A stretch of DNA of 64,000 nucleotides from Balneolaceae bacterium (GTDB lineage Bacteria > Bacteroidota > Rhodothermia > Balneolales > Balneolaceae): positions 186,001 through 250,000 of the forward strand of contig SLKI01000008.1 of NCBI GenBank assembly GCA_007134695.1, written 5' to 3'. The position numbers and the translations under genes were made by a program. The notes under the pieces were generated by a model that was not told where the DNA came from, did no database searches, and saw only the letters and a list, made by a program, of their open reading frames with translations. Below, piece by piece: positions 18,991 to 28,511 of the stretch (the first letter of the stretch is position 1; the number at the start of each line of letters is the position of its first letter).

Positions 18991-19992
18991 TTAATCGGCA
19001 GTCACCGTCTGCCCAAGAGCTTTGACGATTTTACCATTGACATCTTGTTTGACGTACCTGGCTGCATTAACTATCATATTCTTGATGGCAAGGGGTGAAC
19101 TTCCGCCGTGACCGACCACACTCACGCCGTTAACCCCCAAAAAGGGAATCCCCCCCACATTTTCATAGTTAAATGGAGAGACGGTTTTCTGAAACAGATC
19201 GATCACCATCTCCCTCTCCTCTCTTTTCAGATCCAGCTCTTTCATCGTTCGGCTGAGCAGTTTTTGGAATACGCCGGGGATCGATTCCCCGAACTTCAAA
19301 ACGATATTTCCAATCAGCCCGTCACTTAAAATCACATCAACCCGGCCTTCAAAAATATCTTTCCCTTCAATATTTCCGGCGAATCCCGGCAGCTCTTCAA
19401 GTTTCAGATAAACCTCTTTCAGCAGATCCGTACCTTTTCCCGGCTCTTCACCCACATTCAGCAAACCTGTTTCGGGGTTTTTCTTTCCAAATATTTCCCG
19501 GCTGTAGATGGCTCCCATCTTGGCGAACTGATAGTAGTGCTCAGTTTTAAGCTGTAAATTTGCACCGGCATCGATCAGTAGAGCATTCGACTTGAGGGTC
19601 GGGAGAACCGCTGCAATCGTCGGCCTCTGGACTCCTTCCAGCTTTCCTAAAATAAAGATCGATGCAGCCAGCAAAGCCCCGGTATTGCCGGTGCTGACAA
19701 AGGCCTGGCAACGCTTTTCCCTGTGAGCTCCCAGCCCTTTGACAATTGAGGAGTTTCTCTTCTGTTTAACTGCAACCGACGGAGTCTCATCCATCCCGAT
19801 CACTTCAGGTGCATCGAGTATATGGAGACGATCTTTATCCCAGCTGTACTTCTTCAGCTCCTCCCGAATGATCTTTTCCGGTCCGGTTAGAACTATTTCA
19901 ATATCCGGGAGTTCCTGCAATGCTTCCATCGCCCCCTGAACAGGATGACCCGGATAAAAATCTCCACCCGATGCGTCGACAGCAATTACCAT
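18991..19992 (-). CDS. plsX: Phosphate acyltransferase PlsX
   Basis: 333-aa peripheral membrane enzyme making acyl-phosphate from acyl-ACP for phospholipid synthesis. It begins MVIAVDASGGDFYP (canonical: DAMGGD). It contains STGNTGALLAAS, DAGANLQ, GEEPGKGTDL and the C-terminal FLGVNGVSVVGHGGSSP, all PlsX landmarks. The usual DAMGGD Met is replaced by Ser. It sits between rpmF and fabH in the classic rpmF-plsX-fabH order. Confidence 0.96.
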   Translation of the reverse strand: MVIAVDASGGDFYPGHPVQGAMEALQELPDIEIVLTGPEKIIREELKKYSWDKDRLHILDAPEVIGMDETPSVAVKQKRNSSIVKGLGAHREKRCQAFVSTGNTGALLAASIFILGKLEGVQRPTIAAVLPTLKSNALLIDAGANLQLKTEHYYQFAKMGAIYSREIFGKKNPETGLLNVGEEPGKGTDLLKEVYLKLEELPGFAGNIEGKDIFEGRVDVILSDGLIGNIVLKFGESIPGVFQKLLSRTMKELDLKREEREMVIDLFQKTVSPFNYENVGGIPFLGVNGVSVVGHGGSSPLAIKNMIVNAARYVKQDVNGKIVKALGQTVTAD

Positions 19993-20008
19993 GGGATGCA
20001 GGGTTTAA

Positions 20009-20188
20009 TTACTTGGTAACGTCCAGAACCTGACGCCCTCGATAATATCCACACTCCATGCAGATATGGTGATAACGGTGAAGGGCACCACAGTTTTTAC
20101 ATTCGGCAAGCTGAATCTCGTTTAAACGATGGTGCGAACGCCGTTTGTCCCTACGCGATTTGGAGGTTTTTCTTTTTGGATGTGCCAT
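20009..20188 (-). CDS. rpmF: 50S ribosomal protein L32
   Basis: 59-aa basic ribosomal protein starting MAHPKRKTSKSRRDKRR (ATG at 20186-20188) and ending at TAA (20009-20011). Two CxxC pairs, CKNCG and CMECG, form the zinc ribbon of L32, with ALHRYHHIC between them. The 16-bp gap to plsX and 13-bp gap from the DUF177 gene give the widely conserved DUF177-rpmF-plsX order. Confidence 0.97.
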   Translation of the reverse strand: MAHPKRKTSKSRRDKRRSHHRLNEIQLAECKNCGALHRYHHICMECGYYRGRQVLDVTK

Positions 20189-20201
20189 CTGCGCGGTTTA
20201 A

Positions 20202-20711
20202 TTATTGTTTAAGTTTTTTCAGTTTTTCCCAGCGGGGGTCAATTTCATCCTCATTCTCCGCTGCGGATCCAAATTTTTTCGTTTCAAATTCTTTTACTTT
20301 CCCTTCTTCATCCAGAAACCGGGGATGAACTTTTTTTATCGGAAGTTCGAGTAACAGAGTATCACGAACCTCTTCATCAATACTGACAGACAGGTCGTCG
20401 ATGTTGATCTGCTTGACCTTGGAGTGTTCAGTTTCGGAGACCGATTCAACCTCCGGCTGGAAGACCACTTCGTAGTTCCCTTCCAGGGTCGTTTCAAACG
20501 GCTCGAGAGTGCGATCACATACAACGCTTACTACAGCATGCACCTTGAACCTCACATCAATAAATTCAGCTCTTCGCTCAAACCGAAGATCCAGCTCTCC
20601 TCGAACCAGATCAATATCACGGAACTCCAGGTCTTCCGGTTCCAGTACAACACTCCGGCTGCTGATCCCTTCAGGAATTTCCTGAATTCTGAATGTCAAT
20701 TTTGAGTCCAT
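20202..20711 (-). CDS. DUF177/YceD family protein (large-subunit rRNA accumulation)
   Basis: 169-aa acidic YceD/DUF177 protein. In other bacteria and plants the family is needed for 23S rRNA accumulation and ribosome assembly. The family core is visible: VVCDRTLEPFETTLEGNYEV around residue 75 (the usual metal-binding Cys pair is reduced to one Cys here), then ISIDEEVRDTLLLELPIKKVH-like sequence and the acidic tail. I chose the ATG at 20711 (MDSKLTFRIQEIPEG) over an upstream TTG at 20735. It is directly upstream of rpmF, as in most phyla. Confidence 0.85.
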   Translation of the reverse strand: MDSKLTFRIQEIPEGISSRSVVLEPEDLEFRDIDLVRGELDLRFERRAEFIDVRFKVHAVVSVVCDRTLEPFETTLEGNYEVVFQPEVESVSETEHSKVKQINIDDLSVSIDEEVRDTLLLELPIKKVHPRFLDEEGKVKEFETKKFGSAAENEDEIDPRWEKLKKLKQ

Positions 20712-20789
20712 CACAATAGCTTCCAAAATTACCAACTATATCGTTTTAAATCAATTTATGATCCCCAAAAGAAATCTCTTATTGCATTT

Positions 20790-21431
20790 TTAGAAGAGTC
20801 CGAAAAGTCGCTGCTCGATCAGTTCAATCACTTTACCCAAATCTTCCCGGTCATTCACATAATCGATATTGTCGGTATCAATAATCAACTTTTCGTGAGA
20901 ATACCGATCGATCCAGTCTTCATAAAGTGTGTTGAGCCTCTCCAGGTAGTCGATTCGGATCGTGTTTTCGTAGTCCCGGCCCCTCGACTGTATCTGCCTC
21001 ACCAGGGTAGGAACCTGGGCGCGAAGATAGATCAGCAGGTCCGGCGGCTGAAGGAATTCGACCATCTCTTCATAGAGTGCCTGGTAATTTTTGTAATCTC
21101 GTTCGCTCATCAGACCCATCTCATTCAGGTTTCTGGCAAATATCTCGGCGTCCTCATAAATTGTACGATCCTGAATCAGATGCTGACCGCCCTGCTGGAT
21201 CTGTTTATGTTTTTCAAATCTCCGGGAAAGAAAATAGACCTGCAGGTTGAAGCTCCATCGCCGCATATCTTCGTAGAAATCGGACAGGTACGGGTTCCCT
21301 TCCACCGATTCATAATAAGCTTCCCATCCGAAATGCCGAGCCAGCAATCCGGTCAGCGAAGATTTTCCGGCCCCGATGTTTCCGGCGATCGCAATAAAAG
21401 AAGGCTTCTTTTTTTTCAAATCTTCAGTCAT
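20790..21431 (-). CDS. Deoxynucleoside kinase (dAdo/dCyd/dGuo kinase family)
   Basis: 213-aa salvage kinase phosphorylating deoxynucleosides. The P-loop is IAGNIGAGKSSL, and the substrate region LIQDRTIYEDAEIFARN contains the DR[ST] family motif. A lid segment with arginines, QIQSRGRDYEN, follows. The start is taken at the ATG 21431 (MTEDLKKKKPSF), which overlaps the pgi stop by 8 bp; the longer open frame would run through pgi. Substrate choice among dA, dC and dG is not readable. Confidence 0.88.
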   Translation of the reverse strand: MTEDLKKKKPSFIAIAGNIGAGKSSLTGLLARHFGWEAYYESVEGNPYLSDFYEDMRRWSFNLQVYFLSRRFEKHKQIQQGGQHLIQDRTIYEDAEIFARNLNEMGLMSERDYKNYQALYEEMVEFLQPPDLLIYLRAQVPTLVRQIQSRGRDYENTIRIDYLERLNTLYEDWIDRYSHEKLIIDTDNIDYVNDREDLGKVIELIEQRLFGLF

Positions 21432-22725
21432 TATTCCTGCTCCCCAACTTTCTGTACATCGCTTTTTTATACTCTTCCACACCGGGTTGATCAAACGGAT
21501 TGACCCCTAACAAATAGACATAGACCGCTGTAAAAAGCTCGTAAAAATAGATCAATTCTCCCAGATTCTGAGCATTCAGTCTTTCAAGAATTATAAGTAT
21601 TACGGGTACACCGCCCTCCAGATGCGCCTCAACTGTTCCTTCAAGTGCATGATAGTTGATTTCATGAAAACTCTTTCCATCCAGATACTCCAGTCCATCC
21701 TCCGAAGTGCCCCCTCCTTTGGCAATTTTCAATGAGGAGGTTGGTGCGGATACCACCAACAGGGTTTCGATCAGATTTCTTCTCCCCTGCTGAACCATCT
21801 GCCCAATACTGTGAAGGTCGGTCGAATATGCGGCCGGCACGGGAAAAATCCCCTTTCCCTCCTTGCCCTCACTTTCTCCGAGCAACTGCTGGACCCACCT
21901 GGTAAACGCTGATAGTTCCGGGTCGAAGGACCCGATCACATCCACCGACTTTCCCGCATCCTGCATACAATACCTGAACGCTGCATATTGCAGAAGCTCA
22001 TCTGCCGATTTTTCAAGTTTTTCATACATCGAAGCCGCACCGTAAAAAAGTGTCTGAATATCGATTCCTGCAACTGCAACGGGAAACAATCCCACCGGCG
22101 TCAAAACCGAAAAACGCCCTCCCACATCTTCTGGAATGGTATACTTTCTGTAGCCTTTATCCACAACCATACGATTAAGTACACCGCCTTCGGGACCGGT
22201 CGTAACGAATATCCGTTCTGAAACCTGCTCACCATACCTCTGTTCCATCCACTGACGGAGTGTCCTGAATGCCAAAGCTGTTTCCAGTGTCGAGCCCGAC
22301 TTTGAAATCACATTGACCCGTACACTCTTCGGTTCACCATCGTCCCGCGGCTTTTCGAGATAGTCGATCAGCTGTTCGATATCACGACCTCCCATATGGT
22401 GGCCGGTGAAAAGAACTTCAGGCTTGTTGTCGGGCCTCAGGCCATTTAACGCCTCGATGACAGCACGTGCGCCCAGATAGGAACCGCCAATCCCACAAAC
22501 AACCAGTATGTCGGTATCCTGACGAATCACTTCGGCATCCGTCTGGATGCGTTCAAGTTCCGCTTCATCGGGCATAGACAGAATACGCCGCCAGCCGAGC
22601 CATTCGCTACCTGCTCCTTTCCCCGATCTCAGTTGTTTTAACGCAACAGCTGCCCCCTCTTTCGCTTTTTGATAAGCGGATGAATCGACGAACTGTTCAG
22701 CTTTTCGGATCTCTATTCGGATCAT
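21424..22725 (-). CDS. pgi: Glucose-6-phosphate isomerase
   Basis: 433-aa glycolytic isomerase of the shorter Bacillus/Thermotoga-like type. Recognisable parts are GIGGSYLGARAVIEAL (sugar-phosphate loop), VISKSGSTLETALAFR, the PGI signature DVGGRFSVLTPVGLFP, and the C-terminal NPFDQPGVEEYKK. The start at the ATG 22725 (MIRIEIRKAEQF) is preferred to a 27-codon upstream extension with no family character. The end overlaps the deoxynucleoside kinase start by 8 bp. It is divergent from the polyprenyl synthase gene. Confidence 0.93.
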   Translation of the reverse strand: MIRIEIRKAEQFVDSSAYQKAKEGAAVALKQLRSGKGAGSEWLGWRRILSMPDEAELERIQTDAEVIRQDTDILVVCGIGGSYLGARAVIEALNGLRPDNKPEVLFTGHHMGGRDIEQLIDYLEKPRDDGEPKSVRVNVISKSGSTLETALAFRTLRQWMEQRYGEQVSERIFVTTGPEGGVLNRMVVDKGYRKYTIPEDVGGRFSVLTPVGLFPVAVAGIDIQTLFYGAASMYEKLEKSADELLQYAAFRYCMQDAGKSVDVIGSFDPELSAFTRWVQQLLGESEGKEGKGIFPVPAAYSTDLHSIGQMVQQGRRNLIETLLVVSAPTSSLKIAKGGGTSEDGLEYLDGKSFHEINYHALEGTVEAHLEGGVPVILIILERLNAQNLGELIYFYELFTAVYVYLLGVNPFDQPGVEEYKKAMYRKLGSRNND

Positions 22726-22875
22726 ACAATCAATTTCAATCTGAATATTCTGGATATCAAACAGGCCGGAATTGACGAAACTACAGACCCCCCGCTCATT
22801 GCGCAAATATTAATTAGAATATTGAGTAACTTTGGGCCTTTTCCATATTCGACATTCCTCGTATCATCAAACCCG

Positions 22876-23892
22876 ATGACAGAAGCTGCAGTAGAAATAA
22901 AAAAAGAAAGCTCGGTGAAAGGCCGGACCCTGGAGGAGATCACCAGTCCGGTTCGCCCCTCGATCGAAGAGTTCAGGCAGTTTTTTAAGGAGTCGATACG
23001 AACTGATGTTTTTCTTCTCGACCGCATCATTCATTATCTCCATCGCCAGAAAGGGAAGGAGATTCGTCCCACCCTCGTCTTCATGTCCGCCCGTATGTTC
23101 GGGCCGATCTCCAAACGAAGCTATATCGCCGCAACCATGATCGAGCTTCTGCACACGGCAACTCTGATTCATGACGATGTTGTTGATGAAGCCAATCGCC
23201 GGCGGGGAATGCTCAGTATCAACAAACTTTGGCGCAACAAGGCAGGCGTACTTTTGGGCGACTTTCTTCTATCCAAAGGCCTGTTGATATCACTCGATCA
23301 TAAAGAATACGATCTGCTGCACGTTCTCTCGACTGCCGTCCGTAAAATGAGTGAGGGGGAACTCCGTCAGCTCAAAACCGCCCGGCTGTTCAATATGACC
23401 GAAGAACGCTATTACCAGATCATATCGGAGAAAACAGCAAGCCTTATCGCCGCCTGCTGTCAGTGCGGAGCCATCTCATCCTCAGAAGATGAAGAGATTC
23501 ACCGCCAGATGGAACAGATCGGAATGAAGATCGGAATCGCTTTCCAGATCAAGGACGACCTGTTCGATTACGGACTGGAAGATGTGGGCAAACCGAGACG
23601 CAACGATATCAAGGAGCGCAAAATCACCCTCCCGCTTATCAAGGCACTTGAAAAAAGCTCGGCGACAGATAAGCTCCGAATACGAAGATTGATGCGAAAA
23701 CGGAAAAAAAGCCGGCGGGATATCGAAAGGATTGTCCATTTTGTCCATGAGAAAAACGGAATGGCTTCTTCCAGAAAAGCGATGGTAGAGGTGGCCGACA
23801 GGGCACTCGACGAGTTGAAACAGCTGCCGGTCAATGACGGATATGAAGACTTTGAAGCACTCGTACAATATATCATCACAAGAAAAAAGTGA
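22876..23892 (+). CDS. Trans-polyprenyl diphosphate synthase (octaprenyl/heptaprenyl type)
   Basis: 338-aa class I isoprenyl diphosphate synthase making the side chain of a respiratory quinone. The first aspartate-rich motif is LIHDDVVDEANRRRG, and the second is QIKDDLFDYG. GKEIRPTLVF carries the substrate-binding Lys-Arg. The start at the ATG 22876 (MTEAAVEIKKES) replaces an upstream TTG at 22822. The product is probably the menaquinone chain, consistent with the nearby complex I genes. It overlaps the next gene by 59 bp if that gene uses its first ATG. Confidence 0.9.
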   Translation: MTEAAVEIKKESSVKGRTLEEITSPVRPSIEEFRQFFKESIRTDVFLLDRIIHYLHRQKGKEIRPTLVFMSARMFGPISKRSYIAATMIELLHTATLIHDDVVDEANRRRGMLSINKLWRNKAGVLLGDFLLSKGLLISLDHKEYDLLHVLSTAVRKMSEGELRQLKTARLFNMTEERYYQIISEKTASLIAACCQCGAISSSEDEEIHRQMEQIGMKIGIAFQIKDDLFDYGLEDVGKPRRNDIKERKITLPLIKALEKSSATDKLRIRRLMRKRKKSRRDIERIVHFVHEKNGMASSRKAMVEVADRALDELKQLPVNDGYEDFEALVQYIITRKK

Positions 23893-24721
23893 CCCGGATT
23901 GGACGGCCGGTCTGGTGGATGGCCACTCCTGTCTTTTTCTATCGGACGTTCACTATGGCAATTCAGGTCCCGAAACCGACCTTGAACTGGAGAAGGACCT
24001 CACGTCGCTGACCGAATACTGCATCCAACACCGAATTCACCCCTTTCTTCTGGGAGATATCTTCGACTACTGGATGGAATATCCGTCCGGAAAACGGCCG
24101 GCGATGGGCAACCGGCTGCTGAATCGATTCCACCGGTATATGCAGCAGACGAAACCGATCCTCTACATTACAGGAAACCATGACTACTGGACTCGCGGAT
24201 ATTTCAAGACGCTCGGTTTTGATATCGATCACGAATATAGAGAGCTGGAGCTGGCTGACCGCCGCATCCTGCTGCTTCACGGTGACGGCCTGAAAGATCC
24301 GCAATTCCATCTGCCCCGGCCCGCATTCAACCGACTCTTGATGCACCCTCTATTTGTTCGCCTCTATCAGAGCCTGCTGCCTCCACCTGCCGGTTTTGCA
24401 CTCATGAGATGGCTTTCCAGGTTCAAACGCAAGTTTGGCACCACGGATCCACGCCGTCTCGATACCTGGGCAAAGGAGTTTCTTAAAAAGAGTGATTACG
24501 ATTTTGTAATTTCGGGTCATGATCATACCCCCCGAATGGAAACCTTTTCCTTTGGGACTTATATAAATACCGGTGCGTTTTATCTTCACAGAACAGCGGT
24601 TTTATATACCAACGGACAGTTCCGTCACGTTACGTGGAACAGAGAACATAAGAAATTGAAATTAACGGAAGGTTTGGATATCAAAGAACGCCAGGAAGAC
24701 TACCATGAGCAATTCTCATGA
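23834..24721 (+). CDS. LpxH-like metallophosphoesterase (UDP-diacylglucosamine hydrolase)
   Basis: Calcineurin-like phosphoesterase resembling LpxH, which makes lipid X in lipid A synthesis at the membrane face. Metal-site motifs are FLSDVHYG, LLGDIFDYW, ITGNHDYW, LLHGDGL and SGHDHTPR, in the proper order, with NTGAFYLH near the end. The listed start (ATG 23834) places about 30 unusual residues before the first motif and overlaps the previous gene by 59 bp. A GTG at 23915 (VDGHSCLFLSDVH) would give a family-like N-terminus. The C-terminus overlaps the PBP start by 17 bp. Confidence 0.85.
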   Translation: MTDMKTLKHSYNISSQEKSDPDWTAGLVDGHSCLFLSDVHYGNSGPETDLELEKDLTSLTEYCIQHRIHPFLLGDIFDYWMEYPSGKRPAMGNRLLNRFHRYMQQTKPILYITGNHDYWTRGYFKTLGFDIDHEYRELELADRRILLLHGDGLKDPQFHLPRPAFNRLLMHPLFVRLYQSLLPPPAGFALMRWLSRFKRKFGTTDPRRLDTWAKEFLKKSDYDFVISGHDHTPRMETFSFGTYINTGAFYLHRTAVLYTNGQFRHVTWNREHKKLKLTEGLDIKERQEDYHEQFS

Positions 24722-26999
24722 TCATGACACCAACCGTTACTTTTTTGACCCCGAGTATAGGAAACGGGTAAGGCAGCGTGTGGTTGGGGGTAAAACCTCA
24801 AAAAGGCGCCTCTTCTTCTATTCAATATTGACATTTCTGTCCGTTGCACTGATCTCGGCCGGCATATATGTGACCTATCTCTTCCAGGGGCTTCCCCCGA
24901 TCGAGAGCCTGGAAAACCCGAAAACGGCAACCGCTTCGGTTGTATTGAGCCGCGATGGCGCAATTCTGGATCGCTACTTTGTTGAAAACCGGACCGATAT
25001 CCGAATCGACGAGATCTCTCCCAATGCAGTCAATGCTTTAATCTCGACCGAAGATCATCGATTCTACCGGCATTGGGGGATGGATATGTATCGTACACTG
25101 GCCATCCCGTTCCACCTGGTACGAGGCAACCCCCAGGGAGGGTCTACACTCAGCCAGCAACTGGCCAGAAATCTCTACCGAGAAATTGGACGTGAGTTCA
25201 GCGTAACCCGAAAATTTCGGGAGATGATCACCGCTGTACAGATCGAAAACAACTATACCAAGCGGGAGATCATCGAAATGTATCTCAATACCGTTGAGTT
25301 CAGCAACAGCTCTTTCGGTATCGAATCAGCAGCACAGACTCACTACGGAAAACCGGCCAGGGACCTGACAGTCAAGGAATCGGCGACCCTCATCGGAACT
25401 CTGAAGGCTGTCTCGCTCTACAATCCGCGAATCAATCCGCAAAACGCCATACAGAGACGCAACGTAGTTCTCTGGCAGATGATGAACCACGGATTTATCT
25501 CCGAAGAAGAGTTCTATCAGCTCAGGGAAGAACCGATCCGCCTTAACTATCAACCACCTTCGCGCTCCGGACGGGAAAGCCGCTATTTCGGAGAATATGT
25601 TCGTCAGCAAGTGATCAAGTGGACGGAAGAGAACGGTTACGACCTCTACAGTGACGGTCTTCGTATTTATACTACTATCGACTCCCGGCTGCAGAGACAC
25701 GCCGAACGCGCACTAAAAGAGAAGGTAGATTCTCTTCAACCCCTCTTTGAACGGGAGTGGACCTCCCCGGGCGGCGACTATATGAACCGGCTTTGGGAGG
25801 AGTTCCCCGGGTTTCTGCACAGATACCTCCGTGAGACAGATCGTTACAAGAACGCTTTTGCCGAACTGAATACCGATCAGGAGGCGGTTGTTTTTGAAAA
25901 TTTGTTGGCCGACTCGGCATTTGTCGATTCGGTCAAACGCGCCCGGACCCGCCTGGAGGCCGGCTTTGTAGCGATCGATCCCAATAACGGAAATGTCCTG
26001 GCCTGGGTCGGCGGTTCAGATTACGGAACCCGCCAGTTTGACCACGTTCACCAGATGCGCCGACAGACGGGTTCCACTTTTAAACCGTTCGTCTACGCAG
26101 TCGCCGTGGATAACGGTTACATGCCCTATCACACCTTTTCCAAATACCCGGTCTCCTTTATCGACACCAGGGCAGGCAACCACTGGCGTCCCAGAGATCC
26201 GGTCGTACCCGATGGGCCGGAGATGGTGCCGCTTCGCCAGGGTATTGCAAGGAGCCTGAATAACGTAACGGTTCGGCTGCTTCCGGAAATAGCGGGAGCA
26301 CCCGGGACCAATCGACTCGAAGATTTGGATCCGGCAGCCCGGATGATCCGGGATATGGCGATGAATCTGGGTATCGACCTTAGTAATGAACCCGCCTACC
26401 CTTCGATCGCTCTGGGTACGGCTCGTGCTTCTCTCCTGGAACTTGTCAGCGCATACACAACATTTGCCAACCAGGGAGTTCACATCGATCCGATCGCTAT
26501 TACCCGGATTGAGGACAAAGAGGGGAATGTTCTGGTCGAGTACCATCCCGATTACAGACAGGAGGTGATCAGTCCCGAGACCGCCTACATCATGATCGAC
26601 ATGATGAGAGGAGTGATACGCGGAGGTGACGGATTTTACGGCACCGGAGTCCGTCTGCGTAATGTTTACAATGTTCAGCAGGATGTGGCGGGCAAGACCG
26701 GCACGACCCAGAATAGTGCCGACAACTGGTTTGTGGGTATGATGCCCCATATTGTCATGGGTTCATGGGTAGGTGGCGAAGATCGACAAATCCGCTTCCC
26801 CAACAGCCGGGGAGTCGGCCAGGGAGCCCGGTCCGCCCTTCCGATCGTCGGGCAGTTTATTCAATATGCATCCAACGATCCGGAGGTCGACTGGAGCTTC
26901 AATGCGTTTGAGCCGCCACCGGGATTTGTCATGCCCGAAGAGCCACAACTGCGTCCCGCCGATCAACAGGAAGACCGCAGAGGCAGAATCGGCTGGTAA
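24705..26999 (+). CDS. Class A penicillin-binding protein (PBP1A-type)
   Basis: 764-aa bifunctional peptidoglycan glycosyltransferase/transpeptidase. One membrane anchor lies at about residues 38-60. The GT51 domain (about 80-260) holds STEDHRFYRHWG with the catalytic Glu, and QGGSTLSQQLARNLY. The transpeptidase domain has the SxxK box in RQTGSTFKPF, SLNN and KTGTTQ. The C-terminal tail is rich in Pro/Glu/Arg. The gene overlaps the lpxH-like gene by 17 bp. It acts at the inner membrane in the periplasm. Family members are called mrcA/ponA. Confidence 0.94.
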   Translation: MSNSHDHDTNRYFFDPEYRKRVRQRVVGGKTSKRRLFFYSILTFLSVALISAGIYVTYLFQGLPPIESLENPKTATASVVLSRDGAILDRYFVENRTDIRIDEISPNAVNALISTEDHRFYRHWGMDMYRTLAIPFHLVRGNPQGGSTLSQQLARNLYREIGREFSVTRKFREMITAVQIENNYTKREIIEMYLNTVEFSNSSFGIESAAQTHYGKPARDLTVKESATLIGTLKAVSLYNPRINPQNAIQRRNVVLWQMMNHGFISEEEFYQLREEPIRLNYQPPSRSGRESRYFGEYVRQQVIKWTEENGYDLYSDGLRIYTTIDSRLQRHAERALKEKVDSLQPLFEREWTSPGGDYMNRLWEEFPGFLHRYLRETDRYKNAFAELNTDQEAVVFENLLADSAFVDSVKRARTRLEAGFVAIDPNNGNVLAWVGGSDYGTRQFDHVHQMRRQTGSTFKPFVYAVAVDNGYMPYHTFSKYPVSFIDTRAGNHWRPRDPVVPDGPEMVPLRQGIARSLNNVTVRLLPEIAGAPGTNRLEDLDPAARMIRDMAMNLGIDLSNEPAYPSIALGTARASLLELVSAYTTFANQGVHIDPIAITRIEDKEGNVLVEYHPDYRQEVISPETAYIMIDMMRGVIRGGDGFYGTGVRLRNVYNVQQDVAGKTGTTQNSADNWFVGMMPHIVMGSWVGGEDRQIRFPNSRGVGQGARSALPIVGQFIQYASNDPEVDWSFNAFEPPPGFVMPEEPQLRPADQQEDRRGRIGW

Positions 27000-27067
27000 G
27001 GGGTGAATTTTTCCGATTCCTATTCTGTTTTCAAAAAGAGAAACGCTATATTCACGCCCTGAATTCG

Positions 27068-27098
27068 TTGACTTTGCAAACGTCCGGCGGTAATTTTA
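27068..27098 (+). promoter_or_regulatory. Candidate promoter of the nuo operon
   Basis: TTGACT at 27068-27073, a 17-bp spacer and TAATTT at 27091-27096 resemble a housekeeping promoter. Read in Bacteroidota style it is TTG, 20 bp, then TAATTTTA (consensus TAnnTTTG). The nuoA ATG is 27 bp further on. It is the only clear candidate in the 125-bp gap between the PBP gene and nuoA. Confidence 0.4.
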
Positions 27099-27124
27099 CG
27101 TCCCTCTAAAAACGAGTCTGATTC

Positions 27125-27505
27125 ATGCTGGAAAATTACATTCCCATAATCGTCCTGTTCGGCATCGCCATCGTCCTCGCGATCATACTGATGTCGCTTT
27201 CACGGCTGCTCGGCCCCTATCGTCCGAACAAGAACAAATTGAATCCTTACGAAAGCGGTATGGACCCTGTAGGGCAAGCAAAAGAACGCTATTCAATCGG
27301 CTTCTATCTGGTGGCGATGGAGTTTATCGTATTCGACCTGGAAGTGATCTTTCTCTATCCCTGGGCCGTCGGCTTTCTCGACCTGGGCCTCGAAGCGTTT
27401 TTCGCCATGACAATATTTATAGTCATTCTCTTTATCGGCCTCTGGTACACACTCAAGATCGGAACACTCGATTTTTCAATGAAACCAACGTTAGCAAACA
27501 GATAA
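27125..27505 (+). CDS. nuoA: NADH-quinone oxidoreductase subunit A
   Basis: 126-aa membrane subunit of complex I with three hydrophobic helices (about 5-25, 60-82, 88-108). The family motif NPYESGMDPVGQAKERYSIG lies in the loop after helix 1, with MEFIVFDLEVIFLYPWAV in helix 2 (conserved acidic pair). First gene of the nuoA-H operon, 3 bp before nuoB. Confidence 0.96.
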   Translation: MLENYIPIIVLFGIAIVLAIILMSLSRLLGPYRPNKNKLNPYESGMDPVGQAKERYSIGFYLVAMEFIVFDLEVIFLYPWAVGFLDLGLEAFFAMTIFIVILFIGLWYTLKIGTLDFSMKPTLANR

Positions 27506-27508
27506 GAC

Positions 27509-27991
27509 ATGGGACTCGAAAGTGCACTTGGTGAAGGATATTTTACATCGAGAGTCGACACGCTCGTCAACTGGGCACGCTCCAATGCCGCCTGGCCGAT
27601 GCCGATGGGTCTGGCCTGTTGTGCGATCGAAATGATGGCTTTTGCCGGCCCGCGTTACGACGTCTCACGATTCGGCTCCGAAGTGTTTCGCTTTTCACCC
27701 AGGCAAAGCGATGTCATGATCGTAGCCGGGTGGTGTTCCTACAAAATGTCGCACGCCATACGAAGAATCTGGGATCAGATGCCCGACCCCAAATGGTGCA
27801 TCGCAATGGGAGCCTGCGCATCAACTGGAGGGATGCATCGCTGTTACGGAGTGGTTCAGGGAGTCGATAACTTCCTCCCGGTCGACGCCTATATTTCGGG
27901 ATGCCCTCCCCGCCCGGATGCCGTAATCCATGCCTTGATGAAAATACAGGAAAAGATCCGCACGGAACATTCAGTAACTCTTGACACCTGA
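27509..27991 (+). CDS. nuoB: NADH-quinone oxidoreductase subunit B
   Basis: 160-aa peripheral-arm subunit carrying the terminal [4Fe-4S] cluster N2. The tandem-Cys motif is in [12 protein letters not shown], with further ligands in [15 protein letters not shown] and SGCPPRPD. All N2 ligands are present and the length is typical. The gene ends one base before the nuoC ATG. Confidence 0.97.
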   Translation: MGLESALGEGYFTSRVDTLVNWARSNAAWPMPMGLACCAIEMMAFAGPRYDVSRFGSEVFRFSPRQSDVMIVAGWCSYKMSHAIRRIWDQMPDPKWCIAMGACASTGGMHRCYGVVQGVDNFLPVDAYISGCPPRPDAVIHALMKIQEKIRTEHSVTLDT

Positions 27992-27992
27992 T

Positions 27993-28499
27993 ATGGACCT
28001 GACTTCAACGCTGAAAAGTTCAATCGACAAACTTAACGAGCAGTTTCCCGGCAAGATCGCTGATATCTATCAATCCAGCGGTGACACATTTGTACGGGTT
28101 GATGCGGATACGATCGTCGATATCTCCCGTTATCTGAAAGAGGAGTTGCGATTTGTTTATCTGAGTGATGTGTTCGGAACCGACCGATACCAATCGGATG
28201 ACCGGTTTGAAGTGGTTTATAACCTGATCTCACTTCGCGACAGAGACCGTCTTTTCGTTAAAGTGTGGCTCAACGAGGAGAGTCCGGAAGTAGATTCTGT
28301 GACTTCGGTCTGGAAAGCGGCCAACTGGTTTGAAAGAGAAGTTTATGACATGTTCGGAATCCGTTTCCGAAATCATCCCGACCACCGCAGAATCTATATG
28401 CCGGAAGACTACAGCTATTATCCACTGAGAAAAGAGTTTCCCCTGCTTGGAATTCCAGGCTCCATCGAACTGCCCAGCACGACACCCGAAAGCGAGTAA
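27993..28499 (+). CDS. nuoC: NADH-quinone oxidoreductase subunit C
   Basis: 168-aa 30-kDa-type subunit of the complex I connecting module. The signature region WFEREVYDMFGIRFRNHPDH is followed by RRIYMPEDYSYYPLRKEFP. I use the ATG at 27993 (MDLTSTLKSS), one base after the nuoB stop, rather than an in-frame TTG inside nuoB. It is separate from nuoD, not a nuoCD fusion. Confidence 0.96.
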   Translation: MDLTSTLKSSIDKLNEQFPGKIADIYQSSGDTFVRVDADTIVDISRYLKEELRFVYLSDVFGTDRYQSDDRFEVVYNLISLRDRDRLFVKVWLNEESPEVDSVTSVWKAANWFEREVYDMFGIRFRNHPDHRRIYMPEDYSYYPLRKEFPLLGIPGSIELPSTTPESE

Positions 28500-28511
28500 C
28501 ATCGAGCTGAT